Numbered from the stretch's first letter, positions 15,553 through 24,037 are shown. The stretch is DNA of 36,042 nt from an uncultured Acetatifactor sp. (GCA_947594835.1 CANQEH010000027.1:1-36042); one strand, 5' to 3'. Notes: generated by a model not told the origin, from the sequence alone. Program-made: numbers and translations.

Positions 15553-15865
15553 AAAATCAACAAATGCTGGGAAGGAGACTCTTGCCGGGGGAAGCGACAG
15601 GAAGACGGCGTCACCGACTGAAAGCGCTGTCAGTGGAAAGCGGCAAAGGGAACACTCTGGAGCAGGCTGTCTGAACGGGGAGCAGTGATCAGGCGGGATG
15701 CCGGGACGCTGTGGCGCTAGGACAGCACGTGATACGCGCGTTACGCGTAAGAGAGGAATGGCCGTGATGCCTTTGCCGGGCAAGACGGCGGTTCAATGCG
15801 GGTGGTACCGCGGATAACTTGTTTATTCGTCCCGGGATGCAGGAGACTGTGTCCCGGGATTTTTT
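15553..15865 (+). promoter_or_regulatory. T-box leader of the aspS-gatCAB operon
   Basis: The T-box core GGGTGGTACCGCGG is at 15800-15813 within an AATGCGGGTGGTACCGCGG antiterminator. The terminator follows: TCCCGGGA (15830-15837) pairs with TCCCGGGA (15852-15859), then six T. In stem I, TGCT (15565-15568) pairs with AGCA (15661-15664), and the upper stem 15579-15587 pairs with 15641-15650. The 3' side of the specifier loop reads AACACTCTGG after a closing G. The only Asn codon there is AAC (15651-15653), and with the preceding G it forms GAAC, containing GAA (Glu) and AAC (Asn) in overlapping registers. Uncharged tRNA would pair with the loop and the UGG bulge to let transcription reach aspS. 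Confidence 0.92.
15830..15865 (+). terminator. T-box intrinsic terminator
   Basis: An eight-pair CCCGGG-centred stem (15830-15837 with 15852-15859) with a 14-nt loop is followed by TTTTTT (15860-15865). It is part of the T-box leader and would be the default state when the effector tRNA is charged. Confidence 0.9.
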
Positions 15866-15904
15866 CGTCCGGGGACACGCAGGAGAGAGAAAGGCGGGAA
15901 AGCT

Positions 15905-17656
15905 ATGGAGATCAAAAACTGTTACAGGGATCTGACCACGCAGAAAATCAAAGAGGAACACATCGGCGAGACGCTCCGGGTGGCCGGATGGGTGGAGAAC
16001 ATCCGGGATCACGGCGGTGTTTCCTTTGTTGACCTGAGGGATATGTATGGGGTGCTGCAGGTCGTCTTAAGAGATACGTCCCTTTTAAAAGGGCTGTCCA
16101 GGGAGTGCTGTATCAGCGTGTTGGGCGTCGTGGAGAAGCGGGAGGAAGACACTTACAATCCCAGGCTTCTCACGGGAACCATAGAGCTGGACGCAAAGGA
16201 GATCACCGTGCTGGGGAAGGTATACAGACAGCTTCCCTTTGAAGTGATGACCTCCCGGGAGACCAGGGAGGAAGTGCGGCTGATCTACCGCTATCTGGAT
16301 CTGCGGAATGCAAAGGTGCGGGACAACATCCTCTTTCGCTCCCAGGTCATCGCTTTCCTGCGGCAGAAGATGACGGAGATGGGCTTTGTGGAGATCCAGA
16401 CGCCCATTCTCTGCGCCTCCTCCCCCGAGGGAGCCAGGGACTATATTGTGCCCTCCCGGCGTTTCAAGGGAAAATTTTATGCCCTGCCCCAGGCACCCCA
16501 GCAGTATAAGCAGCTTTTGATGGCCTCCGGCATCGACCGCTATTTCCAGATCGCGCCCTGCTTCCGGGATGAGGATGCGCGGGCGGATCGTTCCCCCGGG
16601 GAATTTTACCAGCTTGATTTTGAGATGAGCTTTGCCACCCAGGAGGACGTCTTCCGGGTGGGGGAGGAAGTGCTCTCCGCCACGTTTGAAAAATTTGCCC
16701 CTGCGGGCGCGGAGGTGACAAAGGCGCCGTATCCCGTGATGAGTTACAGGCAGGCCATGCTGGAATTTGGCACCGACAAGCCGGATCTGCGAAACCCTCT
16801 GCGCATCATGGATCTCACCGATTTTTTCCAGAAGTGCAGCTTTAAGCCCTTTTTGGGCCGCACGGTGCGGGCGTTGAAGGTCCATGCGGACATGAGCAAA
16901 GGATTTCACGAAAAGCTTCTGCAGTTTGCCCTCTCCATGGGGATGGGCGGCCTGGGGTATCTGGAGGTGGCGGAGGACTTTTCTTATAAGGGCCCCATCG
17001 ACAAATTTATCCCCCAGGAGCAGAAGGATACGCTGCGCCGCCTGGCAGGCCTGGAAGTGGGCGACACCATCTTCTTTATCGGGGACAAAGAGGAGCGGGC
17101 CAATTATTATGCGGGAAGGCTCCGCACAGAATTGGGGGAGAGACTGGGGCTGGTGGAGAAGAATGCGTTCCGGTTCTGTTATGTGAACGATTTCCCCATG
17201 TACGAGCTGGATCCGGACACCAAGGCGCCGACCTTTACCCACAATCCCTTCTCCATGCCCCAGGGCGGGCTGGAAGCGCTGAACACAAAGGATCCGCTGG
17301 ACATTCTGGCCTATCAGTACGATATCGTGTGCAACGGCGTGGAACTGTCTTCCGGCGCGGTGCGCAACCACGACATGGAAATCATGGTAAAGGCCTTTGC
17401 AATCGCGGGGTATGACGAGGAGGCCCTGAAGGCAAAGTTCGGCGCACTCTATCAGGCGTTTCAGTTCGGCGCACCCCCTCATGCAGGGATGGCGCCCGGC
17501 GTGGATAGAATGCTGATGCTTTTGCGGGGAGAGGAGAACATCCGGGAGGTCATCGCCTTCCCGATGAGCGGCTCCGGCCAGGATCTGATGTGCAGCGCGC
17601 CCGGCGAGGTGACGGAGCAGCAGCTCAGGGAAGTGCACATCAAGGTGCGCGATTAG
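15905..17656 (+). CDS. aspS: Aspartyl-tRNA synthetase (probably non-discriminating)
   Basis: A 583-residue bacterial-type class II AspRS. It has the N-terminal OB-fold (TLRVAGWVENIRDHGGVSFVDLRD), motif 2 (FRDEDARADR), the bacterial GAD insertion (residues about 290-420) and motif 3 (GVDRMLMLLRGEENIREVIAFP). Motif 2 continues SPGEFYQLDFEMSF, where common bacterial enzymes have QPEFTQID. The gene sits behind a T-box and directly before gatCAB. That context suggests it charges both tRNA-Asp and tRNA-Asn with aspartate, the latter being amidated by GatCAB. This specificity is inferred from context, not from a residue I can prove. No asnS is visible in the window. Confidence 0.93.
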   Translation: MEIKNCYRDLTTQKIKEEHIGETLRVAGWVENIRDHGGVSFVDLRDMYGVLQVVLRDTSLLKGLSRECCISVLGVVEKREEDTYNPRLLTGTIELDAKEITVLGKVYRQLPFEVMTSRETREEVRLIYRYLDLRNAKVRDNILFRSQVIAFLRQKMTEMGFVEIQTPILCASSPEGARDYIVPSRRFKGKFYALPQAPQQYKQLLMASGIDRYFQIAPCFRDEDARADRSPGEFYQLDFEMSFATQEDVFRVGEEVLSATFEKFAPAGAEVTKAPYPVMSYRQAMLEFGTDKPDLRNPLRIMDLTDFFQKCSFKPFLGRTVRALKVHADMSKGFHEKLLQFALSMGMGGLGYLEVAEDFSYKGPIDKFIPQEQKDTLRRLAGLEVGDTIFFIGDKEERANYYAGRLRTELGERLGLVEKNAFRFCYVNDFPMYELDPDTKAPTFTHNPFSMPQGGLEALNTKDPLDILAYQYDIVCNGVELSSGAVRNHDMEIMVKAFAIAGYDEEALKAKFGALYQAFQFGAPPHAGMAPGVDRMLMLLRGEENIREVIAFPMSGSGQDLMCSAPGEVTEQQLREVHIKVRD

Positions 17657-17690
17657 CGCGCGGAGGGCAGTACAGGAAGGGAGATGCGAA

Positions 17691-17789
17691 GATTGAAAAT
17701 TAAAATTTTCAATCGCGAGATTTGTGTCCGCGCGCTGCTTGACACAAACTCGTTATGCGCAAAGAGCAGCGCGGAAATGAGGTATAAAA
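17691..17789 (+). promoter_or_regulatory. gatC leader: hairpin plus H-type pseudoknot (copy C), inside the operon
   Basis: An 11-bp perfect hairpin pairs GATTGAAAATT (17691-17701) with AATTTTCAATC (17704-17714). Pseudoknot stem 1 is CGAG-A-TTTGTGTC (17716-17728) with GACACAAACTCG (17741-17752), 12 pairs with one bulged A. The loop strand CGCGCTGCT (17731-17739) pairs perfectly over nine bases with AGCAGCGCG (17765-17773) after a 12-nt linker. ATGAGG is the ribosome binding site and the ATG comes 16 nt after stem 2. The 2-nt AA loop of the upstream hairpin means its tip probably opens. I see no clear promoter between aspS and gatC, so this element seems to be intercistronic. Confidence 0.7.
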
Positions 17790-18083
17790 ATGGCAGACAA
17801 GATTACCGACGAGACCATCGAATATGTGGGGATCCTGGCGAAGCTGGAGCTTGCCGGGGAAGAAAAGGAACAGGCGAAAAAAGAGATGGGGCGTATGCTG
17901 GACTACATCGATCAGCTCAACCGGCTGGACACCTCCGGCGTGGAGCCGATGTCCCATGTATTCCCGGTGCAGAACGTGTTCCGGGAGGACGTGGTGACAA
18001 ACGGGGACGGCAGCGATGCGGCCCTGGCCAATGCGCCGGAGGAGAAAAACGGTATGTTCGTGGTGCCGAAGACGTTTGCGTAG
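17790..18083 (+). CDS. gatC: Asp/Glu-tRNA amidotransferase subunit C
   Basis: A 97-residue GatC that wraps around GatA and GatB and stabilises the amidotransferase. Sequence features are the N-terminal [23 protein letters not shown] helix, [28 protein letters not shown] and the C-terminal FVVPKTF. This is the normal length and order for the family. It is preceded by pseudoknot copy C and ATGAGG, and followed 39 bp later by gatA. Confidence 0.95.
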   Translation: MADKITDETIEYVGILAKLELAGEEKEQAKKEMGRMLDYIDQLNRLDTSGVEPMSHVFPVQNVFREDVVTNGDGSDAALANAPEEKNGMFVVPKTFA

Positions 18084-18095
18084 TGTGAGAGGAGA

Positions 18096-18117
18096 GCACA
18101 TCCGTGCAGAAATGAGG
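18096..18117 (+). promoter_or_regulatory. Small hairpin and ribosome binding site of gatA
   Basis: GCAC (18096-18099) pairs with GTGC (18104-18107) around ATCC, and AGAAATGAGG follows at 18108-18117. The same arrangement (short GC hairpin, then a GAAATGAGG-like SD) is seen before gatB, the DUF368 gene and purO. It is weak on its own. Confidence 0.35.
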
Positions 18118-18122
18118 TAGCG

Positions 18123-19559
18123 ATGGAACTTTTAGACCTTTCGGCTGTGGAGCTTGGCACAGCCATCCGGGAGGGGAAGACCACGGCAGTGGAGGCTATG
18201 GAGGCCGTGCTGGCGCAGATAGAACAGAAGGAGAGCCTGTATCACTGCTATGTGAGGGTGGACAGGGAGGGCGCCTTGGACAGGGCCCGGGCAGTGCAAA
18301 AAAAGATTGATGAAAAAGAGCTTTCCGGTCCGTTGGCGGGAGTGCCGGTGGCGGTGAAGGATAATCTCTGCACCCAGGGGATGGCCACCACCTGTGCTTC
18401 CAGGATGCTGGAAAACTTTGTGCCAGCTTACTCTGCGGAGGCCGTGCGGCGGCTGGAAAGCGCAGGCGCCGTCCTCATCGGGAAGACCAATATGGACGAA
18501 TTTGCCATGGGCTCCACCACGGAGACCTCCGCCTATGGGGTCACCAGAAATCCCAGGGATCCCCAGTATGTGCCCGGCGGCTCCTCCGGGGGCTCGGCGG
18601 CTGCGGTGGCGGCAAAGGAATGTTTTTTTGCCCTGGGAAGCGACACCGGCGGTTCCATCCGCCAGCCTGCTTCCTTCTGCGGCGTGGTGGGCATGAAGCC
18701 TACTTACGGCACCGTGTCCCGATACGGGCTGGTGGCCTATGCGTCTTCCCTGGATCAGATCGGCCCCCTGTGCAAAACGGTGGAGGACTGCGCCGTGATC
18801 CTGGAGGCCATCGCCTCCCACGATGAGAAGGATTCTACCTCCTTACAGCGGACGGACACGGACTTTACCGCCGGGCTGGTGCAGGATGTGGAGGGGATGC
18901 GCATCGGGATTCCCCGGGACTATTTCGGGGAAGGCCTGGACGGGGAGGTCAGGGAGGCCGTCTTAAAAGCGGCCGGGGTTCTAAAGGACCGGGGAGCCGT
19001 CCTGGAGGAGTTTGACTTAAGCCTGGTGGACTATGCCATCCCAACCTACTACACCATTGCCGCGGCGGAGGCAAGCTCCAACCTGGAACGGTTTGACGGC
19101 ATCAAGTACGGCTACCGGGCCCAGGCCCAGGAGCTGCATCAGATGTACAAGACTACCCGTTCCCAGGGCTTTGGCCCGGAAGTGAAGCGCCGCATTATGC
19201 TGGGCAGCTTCGTCTTAAGCTCCGGGTATTATGACGCATATTACCTGAAGGCGCTGAAGGTAAAGGCCATGATCAAGGGGGCGTTTGACCGCGCGTTTGA
19301 AAAGTATGACTGTATCTTAGGCCCCGCAGCGCCTGCCACGGCGCCCAGACTGGGGGAGAGCCTGGCGGATCCTTTGAAGATGTATCTGGGAGATATCTAT
19401 ACGGTCTCGGCGAATCTAGCGGGCCTTCCGGGCATCTGTATTCCCTGCGGCACGGACAGCAGGGGGCTGCCCATCGGGCTGCAGCTTTTGGGGGACTGCT
19501 TCCAGGAAAAGAAGCTGATCCGGGCCGCGTACACCTATGAACAGTCCTGCAGGGAGTGA
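18123..19559 (+). CDS. gatA: Asp/Glu-tRNA amidotransferase subunit A (amidase)
   Basis: A 478-residue amidase-signature protein that hydrolyses glutamine and channels ammonia to GatB. The Ser-cisSer-Lys triad is visible: Lys in PVAVKDNLCTQG, cis-Ser in PGGSSGGSAAAVAA and the nucleophile Ser in GSDTGGSIRQPASFCG. The family strings GLVAYASSLDQIGP and RRIMLGSFVLSSGYYDAYY confirm GatA over other amidases. The start at 18123 follows AATGAGGTAGCG. It is adjacent to gatC and 71 bp before gatB. Confidence 0.97.
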   Translation: MELLDLSAVELGTAIREGKTTAVEAMEAVLAQIEQKESLYHCYVRVDREGALDRARAVQKKIDEKELSGPLAGVPVAVKDNLCTQGMATTCASRMLENFVPAYSAEAVRRLESAGAVLIGKTNMDEFAMGSTTETSAYGVTRNPRDPQYVPGGSSGGSAAAVAAKECFFALGSDTGGSIRQPASFCGVVGMKPTYGTVSRYGLVAYASSLDQIGPLCKTVEDCAVILEAIASHDEKDSTSLQRTDTDFTAGLVQDVEGMRIGIPRDYFGEGLDGEVREAVLKAAGVLKDRGAVLEEFDLSLVDYAIPTYYTIAAAEASSNLERFDGIKYGYRAQAQELHQMYKTTRSQGFGPEVKRRIMLGSFVLSSGYYDAYYLKALKVKAMIKGAFDRAFEKYDCILGPAAPATAPRLGESLADPLKMYLGDIYTVSANLAGLPGICIPCGTDSRGLPIGLQLLGDCFQEKKLIRAAYTYEQSCRE

Positions 19560-19630
19560 CGAAGCCCGCAAAAGGCAAAACGGAAAGATGGAAAAGCAAG
19601 AGCCGTTGAAGCGGCAGAATGAGAGGAAAG

Positions 19631-21061
19631 ATGTCGAAAGAATATGAAACCGTCATCGGCCTGGAAGTCCATGTGGAGCTGGCCACTGCCACAAAGATTT
19701 TCTGTGGGTGCAGCACAGCCTTTGGCGGCAGGCCCAATACCCATACCTGCCCGGTGTGTACCGGGATGCCGGGTTCCCTTCCAGTGTTAAACAAAAAGGT
19801 GCTGGAATATGCGGTGGGGGTAGGACTGGCCACCAACTGTGAGATCACCCGGTATTGTAAGTTTGACAGGAAAAACTACTTTTACCCGGACAATCCCCAG
19901 AATTACCAGATTTCCCAGCTCTATCTGCCGATCTGCCAAAACGGCTGGGTGGAGATCGACACGCCGCAGGGCCCCAGGAAGATCGGCATCCATGAGATCC
20001 ACATGGAGGAGGACGCGGGCAAGCTGGTGCACGATTCGTGGGAGGACGTCAGCCTGGTGGACTACAACCGCTCCGGCGTGCCTTTGATCGAGATCGTGTC
20101 CCAGCCGGATATGCGCAGTGCGGAGGAAGTGATCGCCTATCTGGAAAAGCTCAGGCTGATCATCCAGTATCTGGGCGCCAGTGACTGTAAACTGGAGGAG
20201 GGCTCCATGCGGGCGGACGTCAATCTTTCCGTCCGGGAAAAGGGCTCGGATCAGCTTGGCACCCGCACCGAGATGAAAAACTTAAGTTCCTTCCGTGCCA
20301 TCGCCCGTGCCATCGAGGGGGAGAAAAACAGGCAGATCGATCTTCTGGAAGCGGGGAAGACGGTGGTGCAGGAGACAAGAAGGTGGGATGAGGCGAAAGA
20401 GGATTCCTACGCCATGCGCTCCAAGGAGGACGCCCAGGATTACCGGTACTTCCCGGATCCCGACCTGGCGCCCATCTGCATCAGCGATGAATTTCTGGAG
20501 GAGATCAGGGCCGGGCAGCCGGAATTCCGCACGGAGAAGATGAAGCGGTACCGGGAGGAATTTGACATTCCCGACTATGACATTGAAATCATTACCGCAT
20601 CCAAGCATATGGCGGATCTGTTTGAGGCGTCGATGGCTCTGGGGGCCGCCCCCAAAAAGGTGTCCAACTGGCTGATGGGGGAGACCCTGCGCCTGTTAAA
20701 GGAAAAGGGGCAGGGCCCGGAAGAAATCAGGTTTTCCCCGGAGCATCTGACGGGGCTTATCGATCTGACCGAGCGAAGAATCATCAACTCCACAGTGGCC
20801 AAGGAAGTCTTTGAGGTGATGTTTGAGAAGGATATCGATCCGGCCGGTTATGTGGCGGAGAAGGGGCTTGGCATGGTAAGCGACGAGGATGCGCTCCTTG
20901 CGGCCGTTAAGGAGGTCATCGAAGCCAACCCGCAGTCCGTCCAGGACTATCAAAACGGCAAGGAAAAAGCCATCGGCTTTCTGGTAGGCCAGACCATGAA
21001 AGCCATGAAGGGGAAAGCGGATCCGGGCCGTGTGAACGAACTGTTGAAAGAGCTGCTGTGA
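19631..21061 (+). CDS. gatB: Asp/Glu-tRNA amidotransferase subunit B
   Basis: A 476-residue GatB that binds Asp-tRNA-Asn (or Glu-tRNA-Gln), activates the side-chain carboxylate with ATP and amidates it. The sequence has ETVIGLEVHVELAT, the zinc/kinase-domain CGCSTAFGG...NTHTCPVCTGMPGSLPVLN, KNYFYPDNPQNYQISQ and the C-terminal YqeY-like tail (IGFLVGQTMKAMKGKADPGRVNELL). I chose ATG 19631 with GAGAGG upstream. An ATG at 19619 lacks a ribosome binding site and adds four residues. Because glnS is also present in this window, the main job of the complex is probably Asn-tRNA synthesis. Confidence 0.96.
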   Translation: MSKEYETVIGLEVHVELATATKIFCGCSTAFGGRPNTHTCPVCTGMPGSLPVLNKKVLEYAVGVGLATNCEITRYCKFDRKNYFYPDNPQNYQISQLYLPICQNGWVEIDTPQGPRKIGIHEIHMEEDAGKLVHDSWEDVSLVDYNRSGVPLIEIVSQPDMRSAEEVIAYLEKLRLIIQYLGASDCKLEEGSMRADVNLSVREKGSDQLGTRTEMKNLSSFRAIARAIEGEKNRQIDLLEAGKTVVQETRRWDEAKEDSYAMRSKEDAQDYRYFPDPDLAPICISDEFLEEIRAGQPEFRTEKMKRYREEFDIPDYDIEIITASKHMADLFEASMALGAAPKKVSNWLMGETLRLLKEKGQGPEEIRFSPEHLTGLIDLTERRIINSTVAKEVFEVMFEKDIDPAGYVAEKGLGMVSDEDALLAAVKEVIEANPQSVQDYQNGKEKAIGFLVGQTMKAMKGKADPGRVNELLKELL

Positions 21062-21094
21062 GCAAAGCGGACAAGAGGCAGGAGGGAGAGGCAG

Positions 21095-23092
21095 ATGCAT
21101 TTTTTCGAGGAGGACAATGGAAGCCTGATCTTTCGGGAGAACGGTGAGACGGTGATGCTCACCCCCTGGGGAGCGGACAGTCTGCGGGTGAGGGCCAAAG
21201 TGATGGGAGAAATCGGCGGGGACAGCCCGGCGCTGCTTCCCGTGCCAAAGACGGATGCCAAGATCCAGATTCAGGATTGGGAGGCGTCCATCCAAAACGG
21301 CTCGCTCAAAGCAGTCCTGATGGTACAGCCCTGGGGCCACGCCCTGCAGATCACTTTTTTCGATGAGGAAGGGAAAGTGCTTCTCAGGGAAATCCCAAAC
21401 GGGGGAGCTCTGCAGAAAAAAGCCCGGCAGTTTCAGGCGCTGCCCGGCGGCGCCTGCTTTTTGAAGGCCAGTTTTGTGCCGGAACCGGGTGAAAAGATCT
21501 ACGGCATGGGGCAGTACCAGCAGGAGATCATGGACTTAAAGGGCTGCAATCTGGAGCTGGCCCACCGCAATTCCCAGGCCAGCATTCCTTTTTATATCTC
21601 CAGTGTGGGATATGGGTTTTTGTGGAACAATGCGGCGATCGGGGAAGTGCATTTTGGCTGTAACACCACGGAGTGGACCGCACTTGCCGCCAGACAGCTG
21701 GACTACTGGGTCACTGCGGGGAAGACCCCTGCCCGGATTCTGGAAAATTTTGCCGCCGTTACCGGGAAGCCGCCTATGATGCCGGAGTACGGCCTGGGAT
21801 TCTGGCAGTGTAAGCTGCGGTATTACAACCAGGAACAGGTCTTGTCCGTCGCTAGGGAGTATCAAAGGCGGCAGATTCCCCTGGATGTTCTGGTCATTGA
21901 TTACTACCATTGGCCCCGCTGCGGCGACTGGCGTTTTCATGAGGAGTTTTTTCCGGATCCTGAGGACATGGTGGAAAAACTGCATCAGATGGGGATCGAG
22001 ACCATGGTCTCCGTCTGGCCCCAGGTGGACTGGCGCAGTGAAAACTATGAGGAGATGAAGCAGCAGGGACTGCTGGTAAAAAGCAACGCCGGCGTGGATG
22101 TGCAGATGAACTATCTGGGCAACAATGTGTTTATGGACGCCACCAATCCCAGAACCCGGCAGTATGTGTGGGAAAAGTGCAGGGAAAATTACGCCAGGCT
22201 GGGGATCCGTGCCTTCTGGCTGGATGAGGCGGAGCCGGAATTTACCACCTACGATTACACGCATTACAGGTATTACGCAGGGCCTGTGGCGGAGGTGGGG
22301 AATATCTATCCCAGGGAGTATGCCCGGATGTTTTACGAAGGCCAGCAGGCGGAGGGCCAGCAGGACATCGTGAACCTGATCCGCTGTGCCTGGGTGGGCA
22401 GCCAGCGCTACGGCGCTCTGGTCTGGTCCGGGGATATCCATTCCACCTATGAAGACTTCAGGAAACAGATCTGTGCGGGCATCCACATGGGACTGAGCGG
22501 TATTCCCTGGTGGACTACGGACATCGGCGGATTTCACGGCGGCGTCACCGCGGACGAAGGCTTCCGGGAGCTTTTGATCCGATGGTTCCAGTTTGGCACT
22601 TTCTGTCCTGTCATGCGCCTGCACGGGCACAGGCAGCCCTCGGTGGACATTGTGGACAAAAGCGGAGAGCAGCGGGAGTGTACCGGCGCTGACAATGAGG
22701 TCTGGAGTTTCGGGCCGGAGGCCTATGAGATCTTAAAGAAGTTTATCATGATCCGGGAGAGGATGCGGGAGTACACCAGAAAGATCATGCGGGAAGCCCA
22801 TGAAAAGGGGACGCCTCTGATGCGGGCCCTGTTTTATGAATTTCCAGACGACAAGGCCTGCTGGGACGTCAAGGACGCCTATCTGTTCGGCCCTGATGTG
22901 CTGGTGGCGCCTGTGTGTTACGAAAAAGCCCGCAGCCGCAGCGTTTATCTGCCGGCAGGGGCCCGCTGGGTGCACAGCGGCAGCGGCAGGGAATACGCCG
23001 GCGGCAGGACTTACGAAATCCAGGCCCCTCTGGATACCCTGCCCGTTTTCCTGCGGGAGGGGAGGGAGGATTATCTCATCGGGATGATCTAA
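21095..23092 (+). CDS. Glycoside hydrolase family 31 (alpha-glucosidase/alpha-xylosidase-like)
   Basis: A 665-residue intracellular GH31 enzyme with no signal peptide. The N-terminal beta-sandwich includes EKIYGMGQYQQEIMDLKGC and FYISSVGYGFLWNN. The catalytic barrel has LGFWQCKLRYYNQEQVL, VIDYYHWPRCGDWRF, the nucleophile Asp in FWLDEAEPE and the proposed acid/base Asp in VWSGDIHSTYEDF. WWTTDIGGFHGG and PVMRLHGHRQPS follow. The LDEAEPE setting resembles alpha-xylosidase-like members, but substrate cannot be set by eye. It is 33 bp after gatB with GGAGGGAGAGG upstream, so it may be a passenger of the gat operon. Confidence 0.92.
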   Translation: MHFFEEDNGSLIFRENGETVMLTPWGADSLRVRAKVMGEIGGDSPALLPVPKTDAKIQIQDWEASIQNGSLKAVLMVQPWGHALQITFFDEEGKVLLREIPNGGALQKKARQFQALPGGACFLKASFVPEPGEKIYGMGQYQQEIMDLKGCNLELAHRNSQASIPFYISSVGYGFLWNNAAIGEVHFGCNTTEWTALAARQLDYWVTAGKTPARILENFAAVTGKPPMMPEYGLGFWQCKLRYYNQEQVLSVAREYQRRQIPLDVLVIDYYHWPRCGDWRFHEEFFPDPEDMVEKLHQMGIETMVSVWPQVDWRSENYEEMKQQGLLVKSNAGVDVQMNYLGNNVFMDATNPRTRQYVWEKCRENYARLGIRAFWLDEAEPEFTTYDYTHYRYYAGPVAEVGNIYPREYARMFYEGQQAEGQQDIVNLIRCAWVGSQRYGALVWSGDIHSTYEDFRKQICAGIHMGLSGIPWWTTDIGGFHGGVTADEGFRELLIRWFQFGTFCPVMRLHGHRQPSVDIVDKSGEQRECTGADNEVWSFGPEAYEILKKFIMIRERMREYTRKIMREAHEKGTPLMRALFYEFPDDKACWDVKDAYLFGPDVLVAPVCYEKARSRSVYLPAGARWVHSGSGREYAGGRTYEIQAPLDTLPVFLREGREDYLIGMI

Positions 23093-23108
23093 AGGGCCCC
23101 TGCAGCCT

Positions 23109-23852
23109 TCACTGCATCACAAAGTCCAGAAATTTGAGGGCAGTCTCCAGGTGGGAGGTGTTCTGGAAAATGGAGAGCACCAGCTCGTCCCCCTGGAAGC
23201 GGTAATTGTCTTTTAAGGGATTTTCTCCCTGGATCAGGACGCCGACGGGTATCGGCTCTTCCATCTCCTCCGGCTTTCTGGGGTCGGGGTAGACAGGCAC
23301 ATAATCGGCGTCAAACCTGTCCACTGCGGCCTCCTTTTCCCGGATGGCGGCCATATCCACATAGTAGAAGGCGGACTGGTATTTTTCCAGCTGCTGGGGC
23401 GTCAGGATCGTCCGCAGATCGGAAAAGTACTGGTTGTTGGCCTGGGATTCCATGGTGGCCATATCCGCCACCATCACGTCCAGATCCCCGGCGGCGATAT
23501 AGACCGACAGCCGCTGGGCGGACATGACCGTCTCCTGGTCCAGCTCGTCGCCGATGGTCATGGTAGAGTCAAAGAGCAGGGCGTAAGTATCCAGATCCAC
23601 GCCTGCGTAGGAGGCGAAAGCGTCCACATAGGCCGAGGTGTCATAGGGCTCCGCGGCATTGAGGAGACAGACGTAAAGGCCGGTGTCCTTGCGGGTGGCG
23701 ATCTGTACCGCAAACGTGACCGCCAGGGCCAGAGCCAGGATCCCGATCACCACGTGCCATTTATAATAGTAGACGAAATAGGACAGTTTTTGTTTCAGGG
23801 GGGCGTGTTTCAGCGCTTCCCTTTCTTCTTTGAATTCATCCATCACCGGCAT
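23109..23852 (-). CDS. Membrane-anchored protein of unknown function (solute-binding-like ectodomain)
   Basis: A 247-residue protein. The N-terminal cytoplasmic helix (MPVMDEFKEEREALKHAPLKQKLSYFVYYYKWH) precedes one membrane segment (VVIGILALALAVTFAVQIA) and an extracytoplasmic domain. The latter contains GDLDVMVADMATMESQANNQYFSDLRTILTPQQLEKYQSAFYYVD, reminiscent of extracellular solute-binding folds. I placed the start at ATG 23852, eight bases after AGGTGG, instead of GTG 23864, which lies inside that site. Similar proteins seem common in Lachnospiraceae but no function is known to me. It is transcribed divergently from the gene at 24083. Confidence 0.75.
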   Translation of the reverse strand: MPVMDEFKEEREALKHAPLKQKLSYFVYYYKWHVVIGILALALAVTFAVQIATRKDTGLYVCLLNAAEPYDTSAYVDAFASYAGVDLDTYALLFDSTMTIGDELDQETVMSAQRLSVYIAAGDLDVMVADMATMESQANNQYFSDLRTILTPQQLEKYQSAFYYVDMAAIREKEAAVDRFDADYVPVYPDPRKPEEMEEPIPVGVLIQGENPLKDNYRFQGDELVLSIFQNTSHLETALKFLDFVMQ

Positions 23853-23946
23853 GGGAAATTCCACCTTTCTATCTATTTTTTGAAATTTTACCGTCTTTCT
23901 TTCTGCCGCCCGTCCGGATTACTCCAGTCAGAACGGCCCAGACTCT

Positions 23947-23975
23947 ATGATAGGCGTTTGCGGGGAAAAAGTCAA
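23947..23975 (-). promoter_or_regulatory. Predicted promoter for the 23109-23852 gene
   Basis: Read on the minus strand, TTGACT (23975-23970) and TATCAT (23952-23947) are separated by 17 bp. Transcription would begin near 23940, giving a leader of about 88 nt. It is one of a divergent pair with the promoter at 24009. Confidence 0.7.
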
Positions 23976-24008
23976 TCCGCGGCGGCGCAAACTTTTGGAA
24001 AAGGTGCC

Positions 24009-24037
24009 TTGCAACTTGGGACGAGTTGGTATATCAT
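24009..24037 (+). promoter_or_regulatory. Predicted promoter for the 24083-24580 gene
   Basis: TTGCAA (24009-24014) and TATCAT (24032-24037) are separated by 17 bp. The start of transcription would be near 24044 and GGAGGAG precedes the ATG at 24083. Confidence 0.6.

Noticed and set aside
16085..17638. A 517-codon open frame on the minus strand opposite aspS, and similar long antisense frames opposite gatB, the GH31 gene and guaB.
   Set aside because: They are by-products of high GC and codon bias in the real genes; they lack ribosome binding sites and recognisable domains.
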